Shown: in pieces, positions 1 through 5,364 of the stretch
Numbering within the stretch: position 1 is the first letter of the stretch
How the letters are laid out: each line of letters opens with the position of its first letter
NCBI GenBank assembly: GCA_021827545.1
Contig: JAKAVH010000164.1
Coordinates: 1-6,106 of the forward strand
Origin: Thermoplasmata archaeon
Lineage (GTDB): Archaea; Thermoplasmatota; Thermoplasmata; UBA184
Length of the DNA: 6,106 nt
Direction: 5' to 3'
Translations under genes and position numbers: made by a program
The notes under the pieces: model-generated
The model's database searches: none
What the model was told of the DNA's origin: nothing
Seen by the model: the letters and a program-made list of their open reading frames with translations, nothing else

Positions 1-2
1 CG

Positions 3-284
3 ATCCGGCTCGAAAAGCCGGACGGGACCGAAGTTGGGGTGGTGAAGAGCCTGCGGCGGCAGGAGGAAGCCCTATCGGAAGCCCCGGCCGGCAGCGAGGT
101 GGCGGCCGCGATCGACGGGGCCGTGATCGGCCGGAATCTCAAGGAAGGCGACGTCTTGGTCGTTCACCTGACCGAAGCCGCGGTGCGTCGGCTCCGCGAC
201 GAACCGTTGAGCCCGGCCGAACGCGCGCTCGTCGAAGAGACGATCGAGCGGCACCGGCGGACCGATCCGTTCTGGGCGCGCTGA
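3..284 (+). CDS. infB: Translation initiation factor aIF5B (IF-2 family), C-terminal fragment
   Basis: Only the last 93 residues are present; the reading frame is open from base 3 and the start lies outside the window. aIF5B is the universal GTPase that promotes ribosomal subunit joining in the cytoplasm. The fragment is its domain IV, without the GTPase motifs. Family features seen are the beta-strand segment 'GVVKSLRR', then 'VGRNLKEGDVLVVHL', which matches the usual 'GRxIKEGDVLYVD' strand. A charged helix ('LSPAERALVEETIERHRR') and the hallmark ending 'DPFWAR' follow (most archaeal proteins end near 'NPFWG'). In eukaryotes this domain contacts the eIF1A tail; the same role in archaea is inferred. 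An internal ATG-free GTG at position 39 begins an 81-residue reading frame, but it lies inside the domain and is not a credible start. The stop is TGA, 15 bp from the stop of the convergent gene. No strong T-tract terminator follows. Confidence 0.93.
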   Translation: MRLEKPDGTEVGVVKSLRRQEEALSEAPAGSEVAAAIDGAVIGRNLKEGDVLVVHLTEAAVRRLRDEPLSPAERALVEETIERHRRTDPFWAR

Positions 285-299
285 TCCGGCGGGGGCGGC

Positions 300-1028
300 T
301 CACCGATCGAGTTCGCGATTTCCTGGGTCCCCTCCGTCGAGCTCCTCGGGCTCGAGAGGGGGGCCGTTCGATTCTTCGTCCCACGGGGCGTCCAGTGCGC
401 GGTCGAACTCTGGGCCCCGGCGCGCCCACACTCCCGCGCGCAAGAACAACCCGAGAAACGCCGCGACCGCTCCGATGCCGGCCAGGGCCGTTCCCGCCAT
501 CAAGATGGTGCTCCACTCGAGCGGACCGACCGGGCTCGTCACCACTGTGGTTTGGGTGCCTCCCCACACCACACTTGCCGTTTCAGTAGCGTTCACCGGC
601 CGAAGCCGCTCGGCCGTGCCGGGGGGGCTCGTTAACTCGAGAAATAGAAAGTACGCCGACGACGGCGGCGCGGAGGTCGACCAGCTTCCGGCGTCCGAGG
701 CGATCCACTCGCCGAGCGGGGCGTTCGTTTGCGGGCAGAGGTGCGTGGCATTCCACGAGCAGGGCCCACCCGCGTACAGATCGACCTGCTGGATCGGCCG
801 ATCGCTGTTCCAACTGATCGACACCGCCGTCGCGACGGCGGAGGGAAAGACGATCGGGGGCGAAAAGCCGGCGGCGCCGGACGTCACGGTCACTCGCTCG
901 CCGGCGACCCGATTGATGTTGGTCGAGGCGGCGGCGCTCGGCAGGTCAAACAGCGAGATGACGGCGCCGCTCCCGACCACGGCGAGCGCGATGCCGACGA
1001 CGAGCAATCCGGTCCTCACGGTGAGCAT
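300..1028 (-). CDS. Two-helix surface membrane protein, unknown function
   Basis: The 242-residue product is not from a family I recognise. Residues about 7-27 are a hydrophobic segment (signal anchor or signal peptide) after a short n-region with one Arg. Residues about 35-170 form a polar, probably beta-rich outer domain poor in Lys, with one cysteine pair (C90, C98) and sequons N93-A-T and N146-A-T. Residues about 173-196 are a second membrane helix, followed by 'RAGVWARR' and an acidic, disordered-looking tail (13 Asp/Glu in the last 40 residues). The basic flank predicts the outer domain outside and the tail in the cytoplasm. I chose the ATG at 1028 because the hydrophobic segment begins at once and a TATA-like element lies about 25 nt upstream with no Shine-Dalgarno sequence, as in leaderless genes. 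The frame stays open upstream to an ATG at 1289, but that extension is Arg/Pro-rich and runs antisense through the neighbour's promoter. It could be an accessory or sensor for the divergent binding protein, but nothing shown proves that. Confidence 0.72.
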   Translation of the reverse strand: MLTVRTGLLVVGIALAVVGSGAVISLFDLPSAAASTNINRVAGERVTVTSGAAGFSPPIVFPSAVATAVSISWNSDRPIQQVDLYAGGPCSWNATHLCPQTNAPLGEWIASDAGSWSTSAPPSSAYFLFLELTSPPGTAERLRPVNATETASVVWGGTQTTVVTSPVGPLEWSTILMAGTALAGIGAVAAFLGLFLRAGVWARRGPEFDRALDAPWDEESNGPPLEPEELDGGDPGNRELDR

Positions 1029-1045
1029 CCTAAGGGTGGGAGCGA

Positions 1046-1060
1046 GAGAAATACGTTTCC
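1046..1060 (-). promoter_or_regulatory. TATA-like element for the minus-strand membrane protein
   Basis: Read on the minus strand the element is 'AAACGTATTT' (1058 down to 1049), an AT-rich island in GC-rich DNA. Its centre is about 25 nt before the ATG at 1028, so transcription would start at or next to the start codon. No Shine-Dalgarno sequence precedes the ATG, which fits a leaderless mRNA. The match to the archaeal TATA consensus is only moderate. Confidence 0.45.
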
Positions 1061-1230
1061 GGTCGGGGAAAGGCGGGGGCGCCGCCTCTGGTTCGAGGGG
1101 TCCGACGCGGCTTGGCTCGCGCCCCGTTCCCTGATCCTGCCGCGGCCGGTTCCGCGTGCTTCGCCGGGAGCTCGTACCGCGCGAAGGTCGGGCCAAGCGT
1201 TTTCGCATCCGCCTCACGACAATCTTTTGC
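1061..1230. other. Divergent intergenic core, no gene seen
   Basis: These 170 bases lie between the two opposed TATA-like elements and are very GC-rich up to about 1195, with an AT-richer end. I see no credible reading frame with a start signal, no tRNA and no clear direct repeat. Reading frames that cross it on both strands are Arg/Pro-rich, as expected of GC-rich noncoding DNA. It is a plausible site for regulators acting on both genes. Confidence 0.5.
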
Positions 1231-1245
1231 CTCAAAGTATATATT
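1231..1245 (+). promoter_or_regulatory. BRE/TATA promoter of the solute-binding protein
   Basis: The stretch 'CTCAAAGTATATATT' holds a strong TATA core (TATATATT, 1238-1245) with an A-rich BRE-like element (CAAAG) just upstream, the site read by TBP and TFB. Archaeal transcription usually starts about 25-27 nt past the TATA centre, here around 1264-1268. That leaves a leader of about 35-40 nt before the ATG at 1303, or no leader if the in-frame GTG at 1264 is used. Confidence 0.75.
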
Positions 1246-1249
1246 CGGG

Positions 1250-1262
1250 TCCCCTGTGGGGA
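1250..1262. promoter_or_regulatory. Perfect 5+3+5 palindrome next to the TATA box, possible operator
   Basis: TCCCC-TGT-GGGGA is a perfect inverted repeat located 4 bp downstream of the TATA core and ending where transcription should start. A repressor bound here would block the pre-initiation complex or RNA polymerase. The repeat is short and could be chance in GC-rich DNA; no regulator is encoded in the window to pair with it. Confidence 0.3.
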
Positions 1263-1268
1263 TGTGAC

Positions 1269-1286
1269 ACGGGTTGGAAGACCCGT
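1269..1286 (+). promoter_or_regulatory. Hairpin in the leader of the solute-binding protein mRNA
   Basis: ACGGGT and ACCCGT pair perfectly around a 6-nt loop (TGGAAG). The hairpin lies within the predicted leader and ends 2-3 nt before the candidate Shine-Dalgarno AGGGG (1289-1293). It could stabilise the mRNA or affect ribosome access. If translation starts at GTG 1264, the hairpin instead lies in coding sequence and means little. Confidence 0.3.
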
Positions 1287-1302
1287 CAAGGGGTTTAGTA
1301 GG

Positions 1303-4300
1303 ATGCAGCAGCGAAGCGTAGCGGTGTTGGTGATCGCCGTGATCGCGGTGTTCGGCTTGAGCTTGGTGTTGCCGGTGGCGGGACAGACCCCCCTCTCCCC
1401 GTTGTCAGCGAGCCCGGCGGCCGTTCCCGCGCCGACGTCGACGGTGTCAACGGCGTCCGGACCGAGTGCGAGTGCCGGCGGAGGGCCGCACCCGGGAACG
1501 TTGGATGTCTACGAGATTGCTCCCGGTGGGGCGACGACCGAAGATCCGTCGGTCGCCTACGATACCGTGAGCTTTGAGCCGATTCTGAATACTTATCAAA
1601 CGCTTGTTCAATACGACGGGAACAGCGCGGCGAGCTTCCTGCCTGTGCTCGCGAACTGCGTGCCCGGGCCGGGCTGCCAAGCCGAGTACGGCCAGAGCCT
1701 GATCGTCAACAACCCGTCGACGGGGCTGCCCGAGTACTGGACGTTTGTGATCAACTCCCACGCGCGCTTCTACGACCCGTCCACCGGGGCGAGCTGGCCC
1801 GTCTACCCCTCGGATGTCATGTTCTCGCTCGCGCGGACGATGTCGTTTGCGGACCTGCCCGGTGTCGCTTCGCAGCCGGGCTGGATCCAGACGCAAGCGC
1901 TCTTGCCGTTCGGTAACTCGAGCTGGGACAACGCGTATCACTTCCCGTACAACAACACGCCGAGCAACGTGCTGACGTCGATGATGGTCAACGACTCGAC
2001 CTACTGTCCGGCAGCGGCCATGACGAGCGCGAACGGCTGCATCACGTTCAACGCGTATGGCGGCGGCGTGGACTGGTCGTACTTCTTGGAACTGGTGGCC
2101 GACCCGCTCGGGGCCGGCATTGAGCCGTGCGGCTGGTTCACCTACATGGGGGCGGGAGTTCCGGGCTTCCCTGGAACGCACGCGGCGAACGGGGACGGAC
2201 CGTGCCTCCTCCCGGGAAACGCGACGAGCACGACGCAATCGTCGTTCCAGGCGGCCGTGGCCGCGATGAGCCCCACGTATTGGGACAGTTTCCAGTTGCT
2301 GGCGCTGAACACGCCGGCGATCCAGCCGAGCGTTCAGTTCAAGCTCGTCGGCTCCGGCCCGTACTACACCGCGTACATCTCGAAGGCGGTCGGCTACGTG
2401 CTGAAGGCGAACCCCGCGTACGCCCAGCCGAACTGCGCCGGTGTGCCGAACTGTGAGCCGGCCCCTGGTTCGTACCCCTCGACGGTAAACGTCTATTGGG
2501 AGCCGAACGACCAAGTTGGCATCCAAGAGTACACGGCGGGGCAGGCGGACTTCGCCGGCATCCTGCAGACGGACACTTCGATCCTGCTCCAGCTTCAGCA
2601 GGAAGGTAAGATCGGCATCTACACGGCGCCGAGCCTGAGCATCTTCTTCCTGCCGTTCGACCTGATGTTTAACGTCACGGCGGAGAAGGCGATTGACCCG
2701 GTCGGCAAGGCGAACATCCCGAGCACGTTCTTTGCGAACAACGGGCTCCGCAACTTCCTGACTCGGGCGTGGCCGTACACCACGATTAACCAGACGATCA
2801 ACACGATCGATGGGGTGAACTACGGCTTCAACACCGGTGGACCGATTCCGAAGTTCATGGGGAACTACTATCCGTACAACGTTTCGTTCCCGAACACGGA
2901 CCCGGTCGCGAACCCGAACGTGAACGGGAGCGCGGGCTGGTGGTGGGCCCAGGCGACGACCAAGGGATCGCCGTACTATGACCCGCAGCTCGCGAACTGT
3001 ACGTCAGCGTCTCCCTGCTACTTCCCGGTCATCGGGCAGCAGGGAGCGACCTCGCTCGACGAGATGCTCTCGCTGTACGACGCGGAGATCAAGAATCTGA
3101 CGGGTGGGGCGCTCCAGCCGTACTCGTTCGACTTGACGTTTACGCAGCTCGTCGTCGACAGCCTGGCGAGCTCGCCGGGTAACAGCCCACTGCCGTACTA
3201 CAACCTCGGGTGGGCGCCCGACTATCCGGATCCGACGGACTACATGGTTCCGATGGCGGCGCCGAACGCGACGTACACCTACGGGGACGCGGTCTACCAG
3301 GCGCTGGCGGCTCCGCAGTACAACCAGGTGAGCGTCTGCGGACACGCGGCGGTGCAAAGCTACGCGAACCTGCTCTACTGGGCGCACCAGACGGCGATCG
3401 CGAACGCGTGTCAAGGCATCGCCTACCAGGTGTCGCAGTACTGGCAGAGCGTGACGGGCTCGCTCCCGGTCGGCTACCAGCGGACCCTGAACTTCAACCT
3501 GATCGAGCACATCCTGAACAACCTCGCGCTGTACGTCTGGTATGAGCAGGCGAACGTAGTTGGTTCGTATGCGCCGTGGATCAACCCGTCGACGATCAAC
3601 ACGAACCCGATGATTGGCGGTGGCGGCGACCAGCCGTGGTACGCGATCGGCTACGCGAGCAACGTGCAGACCGTCTACTTCAACGAGACGGGACTGCGCA
3701 GCGGAACGACGTGGTCGGTGACGGTCGCGGGTCAGACGTACCCGACGACCGGCGTCAGCTTGGCGGTCCCGCTGTCGAACGGGGCGTACAACTACACGGT
3801 GAGCTTCGTGACGGGCTATGGCGCCTCCCCGGCGAGCGGGCGGATCACGGTCAACGTGACGAGCTCGACGACCCAGACGGTGGCGATCACCTACACGCCG
3901 TTCCCGAGCCAGACGTATGCGGTAACGTTCACGCAGGTCGGTGTGATCTCGGGAACTCCGTGGTCGGTGACGGTCGTCAACGTCGGCTCGTTCACGACTA
4001 CCGGCCCGAGCGTGACGTTCGGCGTCCCGGCCGGGACGTACAGCTACGTGCCCGGCGTGGTCGGTGGGTACAAGACTCCCGCGGCCGGCACGGTCTCGGT
4101 GAGTTCGGGCCCGGCAGCGGTGACGCTGACGTACGCGAGCTCGCTCTACAAGACCTACGCCGTGACGTTCACCGCGACCGGTACGCTCGGGACCGTCTGG
4201 TCGGTGAACGTGTCGGGGCTGACCTACAGCACGACGGGGAGCTCGCTCGTCTTCTTCGAGCAGAACGGGACGTTTAGCTACATCGTGTCGGCAACCCCCG

Positions 4301-5088
4301 GCATGGTGGCGACACCGAGCCACGGAACGTTCAAGGTGAACGGGGCGGCGCTCGCGCAGCCCGTCGCGTTCACGTTGAGCGCCGGGTTCTACACCGTGAC
4401 CTTCACGGAGACGGGACTACCGGCCGGGACGACCTGGCAGGTGACGCTCGGCGTGACGACGCTCTCGACGTCCGGGACTACGCTGATCTTTACTGAGGCG
4501 AACGGGACGTATCCGTTCACGGTCGGCGCGATCAGCGGGTTCCTCGCGAGCCCGGCGAGCGGCTCGCTCACGGTGAGTGGATCGGCCCAGAGCCAGACGG
4601 TGACGTTCACGTCGCTGATCGTGACGTACACGGTCACCTTCGTGGCGAGGGGCCTATCAAGCGGTCAGACGTGGAGCGTGACGGTGTCGGGCGCCGGCAC
4701 GGCCCCGATCTCGGGGATCGCGAAGGGGAACGCCTGGATTAACTTCACCCTCGCGAACGGCGTCTACGTCTGGACGACCGCGGGTCCGTCCGGGATGTAT
4801 GCGACCCCGTCGGGCGGAACAATAACCGTGAGCGGCTCGTCGATGACCGCCGCGACCGTTGCGTGGTCTTCGACGTCGACGACCACATCGGCCAGCTCGA
4901 CGTACCTGAGCCCGCTCGCCTACGGGCTGATCGGGCTGTTCGCCGTGCTGTTCCTGGTCTTCCTCGCCACGACGATCAGCGCGCGACGGAGGCGGCCTCC
5001 CGCGGCCCCGACGAGCTGGAACCCGGACAGCACAACGACTCCTAGCGAGACCGCGCCCAAGACGGGCGGCGGACCGGGAGGGACGTAG
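1303..5088 (+). CDS. C-terminally membrane-anchored ABC transporter solute-binding protein, family 5, with beta-repeat stalk
   Basis: The 1261-residue surface protein probably captures peptides or sugars for an Opp/Dpp-type ABC transporter. Residues 1-27 are a Sec signal peptide ('MQQRSVAVLVIAVIAV...') without a lipobox. Residues 28-64 are a Ser/Thr/Pro/Ala linker. Residues about 65-789 are the family-5 binding domain: 'DPSVAYDTVSFEPILNTYQTLVQYDG'-like start (about 80-105), the 'YPSDVMFSLART' segment, 'VGSGPYY' at 349-355 followed by 'LKANPAYAQP', and 'LGWAPDYPDPTDYM' near the end. Family members usually have 500-600 residues, so this domain is enlarged. Twelve cysteines lie in six close pairs, all here. 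Residues 790-1188 are five beta-repeats. A Ser/Thr-rich linker, a membrane helix (about 1205-1225), 'RRRR' (1228-1231) and a cytoplasmic tail follow. Sulfolobus Opp-class sugar-binding proteins are known to share a hydroxylated linker and C-terminal helix. It has 14 lysines and 18 N-glycosylation sequons. The ATG at 1303 has AGGGG 9 nt upstream; GTG 1264 would add 13 residues. No permease or ATPase gene adjoins it. Substrate unknown. Confidence 0.9.
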   Translation: MQQRSVAVLVIAVIAVFGLSLVLPVAGQTPLSPLSASPAAVPAPTSTVSTASGPSASAGGGPHPGTLDVYEIAPGGATTEDPSVAYDTVSFEPILNTYQTLVQYDGNSAASFLPVLANCVPGPGCQAEYGQSLIVNNPSTGLPEYWTFVINSHARFYDPSTGASWPVYPSDVMFSLARTMSFADLPGVASQPGWIQTQALLPFGNSSWDNAYHFPYNNTPSNVLTSMMVNDSTYCPAAAMTSANGCITFNAYGGGVDWSYFLELVADPLGAGIEPCGWFTYMGAGVPGFPGTHAANGDGPCLLPGNATSTTQSSFQAAVAAMSPTYWDSFQLLALNTPAIQPSVQFKLVGSGPYYTAYISKAVGYVLKANPAYAQPNCAGVPNCEPAPGSYPSTVNVYWEPNDQVGIQEYTAGQADFAGILQTDTSILLQLQQEGKIGIYTAPSLSIFFLPFDLMFNVTAEKAIDPVGKANIPSTFFANNGLRNFLTRAWPYTTINQTINTIDGVNYGFNTGGPIPKFMGNYYPYNVSFPNTDPVANPNVNGSAGWWWAQATTKGSPYYDPQLANCTSASPCYFPVIGQQGATSLDEMLSLYDAEIKNLTGGALQPYSFDLTFTQLVVDSLASSPGNSPLPYYNLGWAPDYPDPTDYMVPMAAPNATYTYGDAVYQALAAPQYNQVSVCGHAAVQSYANLLYWAHQTAIANACQGIAYQVSQYWQSVTGSLPVGYQRTLNFNLIEHILNNLALYVWYEQANVVGSYAPWINPSTINTNPMIGGGGDQPWYAIGYASNVQTVYFNETGLRSGTTWSVTVAGQTYPTTGVSLAVPLSNGAYNYTVSFVTGYGASPASGRITVNVTSSTTQTVAITYTPFPSQTYAVTFTQVGVISGTPWSVTVVNVGSFTTTGPSVTFGVPAGTYSYVPGVVGGYKTPAAGTVSVSSGPAAVTLTYASSLYKTYAVTFTATGTLGTVWSVNVSGLTYSTTGSSLVFFEQNGTFSYIVSATPGMVATPSHGTFKVNGAALAQPVAFTLSAGFYTVTFTETGLPAGTTWQVTLGVTTLSTSGTTLIFTEANGTYPFTVGAISGFLASPASGSLTVSGSAQSQTVTFTSLIVTYTVTFVARGLSSGQTWSVTVSGAGTAPISGIAKGNAWINFTLANGVYVWTTAGPSGMYATPSGGTITVSGSSMTAATVAWSSTSTTTSASSTYLSPLAYGLIGLFAVLFLVFLATTISARRRRPPAAPTSWNPDSTTTPSETAPKTGGGPGGT
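3670..4866 (+). repeat. Five tandem beta-repeats of about 80 residues within the solute-binding protein
   Basis: Repeat units start at 3670, 3913, 4153, 4390 and 4624 (protein residues 790, 871, 951, 1030 and 1108), each 78-81 residues long. Three blocks recur in every unit. Block A is GTTWSVTV / GTPWSVTV / GTVWSVNV / GTTWQVTL / GQTWSVTV. Block B is NGAYNYTV / AGTYSYVP / NGTFSYIV / NGTYPFTV / NGVYVWTT. Block C is ASPASGRITV / KTPAAGTVSV / ATPSHGTFKV / ASPASGSLTV / ATPSGGTITV. The pattern looks like an immunoglobulin-like beta-sandwich used as a rigid stalk; similar units occur, as I recall, in thermopsin-like and other secreted Thermoplasmata proteins. The DNA has diverged between units apart from short matches such as 18 identical bases at 3710-3727 and 3959-3976, so this is an old duplication. 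No cysteine is present in any unit. Confidence 0.88.
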
Positions 5089-5125
5089 GTAGCTCGGGCG
5101 CCCGTTTCACCGGCGAGGCGACCGG

Positions 5126-5172
5126 CGGCGCCCTTGAAGGCGCCGAAACCCCTTCCTCATTCCTTTTTTTTT
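5126..5172 (+). terminator. Hairpin and T-tract terminator after the solute-binding protein
   Basis: A 7-bp perfect stem (CGGCGCC, 5126-5132, with GGCGCCG, 5139-5145) closes a 6-nt loop. Eighteen pyrimidine-rich bases later comes a run of nine T (5164-5172), then TTTT at 5177-5180. Archaeal RNA polymerase terminates at T-tracts alone, so the T-run is the likely stop signal. The hairpin is too far away for bacterial-type termination and may protect the RNA 3' end. The signal sits 38-84 nt after the TAG stop and ends the unit as a single gene. Confidence 0.7.
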
Positions 5173-5276
5173 CGAGTTTTGGTGGAGCGCACTTTCGTGT
5201 GGGGCTACGCCTCGCGGGAAGGATTAGTCGGGTAGAGCCGTCATATCATCCCCGAGGTAAGGAGGAAGAGTCGAAG
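5173..5276. other. Intergenic stretch between terminator and TFB upstream region
   Basis: Apart from 'TCATATCA' at 5241-5248 and the AAGGAGG at 5259-5265, nothing recognisable is present. A 17-codon GTG frame (5182-5235) has no start signal. An inverted repeat CGAGGA (5283-5288) / TCCTCG (5306-5311) just beyond, with a 17-nt loop, is weak. A small noncoding RNA cannot be excluded. Confidence 0.35.
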
Positions 5277-5333
5277 ATGCTGCGAGGAAACGGAAGGTGC
5301 CGAGATCCTCGAACCGCGGGTGTTTGGACGTAG
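5277..5333 (+). CDS. Possible 18-residue small protein or leader peptide
   Basis: The reading frame ATG-to-TAG encodes 18 residues (MLRGNGRCRDPRTAGVWT). It is listed only because a strong Shine-Dalgarno sequence, AAGGAGG (5259-5265), lies 11 nt upstream, the best in the window, and an AT-rich 'TCATATCA' (5241-5248) could act as a weak TATA box. The frame ends inside the TATA-like element of the next gene and 31 bp before its start, so a leader-peptide role is conceivable. The product shows no domain, is Arg-rich, and such a short frame can arise by chance. Confidence 0.2.
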   Translation: MLRGNGRCRDPRTAGVWT

Positions 5334-5343
5334 GCCTAAATAG
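5333..5343 (+). promoter_or_regulatory. TATA-like element of the TFB gene
   Basis: The AT-rich core 'CTAAATAG' (5336-5343) is centred about 25 nt before the GTG start at 5365, which puts the transcription start at the start codon. No well-placed Shine-Dalgarno sequence exists: AAGGT at 5359-5363 is one base from the start. Both points favour a leaderless mRNA. There is no clear A-rich BRE upstream. Confidence 0.55.
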
Positions 5344-5364
5344 TCACGTGCCCGTGTCAAGGTC

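Noticed and set aside
285..299. Shared bidirectional terminator between the convergent genes
   Set aside because: The 15-bp gap is GC-rich without a T-tract on either strand.
1085..1110. GGTTCGA resembling a tRNA T-loop (also its complement near 5307-5320)
   Set aside because: No acceptor, D or anticodon stem can be built around either site.
475..1298. Plus-strand frames opposite the minus-strand membrane protein (475-1134 and 729-1298)
   Set aside because: They have no promoter or ribosome-binding site and a composition typical of shadow frames, while the minus frame shows two clear membrane helices and a TATA-like element.
1156..1302. Extension of the binding protein to an ATG at 1156
   Set aside because: The extra 49 residues cross the TATA box, are basic and low in domain content, and would bury the signal peptide.
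3004..4323. 439-codon open frame on the minus strand
   Set aside because: It is antisense to the binding protein, very rich in Arg/His/Val, and without domains. Long antisense frames are common opposite GC-rich genes with biased codon use. The same holds for the minus-strand frame at 1447-2526.
3670..4866. Repeats as a recent duplication or mobile cassette
   Set aside because: Units are similar at protein level only, with diverged DNA and no flanking repeats or recombination sites; they are a protein domain array.
5182..5235. 17-codon GTG frame after the terminator
   Set aside because: No Shine-Dalgarno or TATA element, and no recognisable product.
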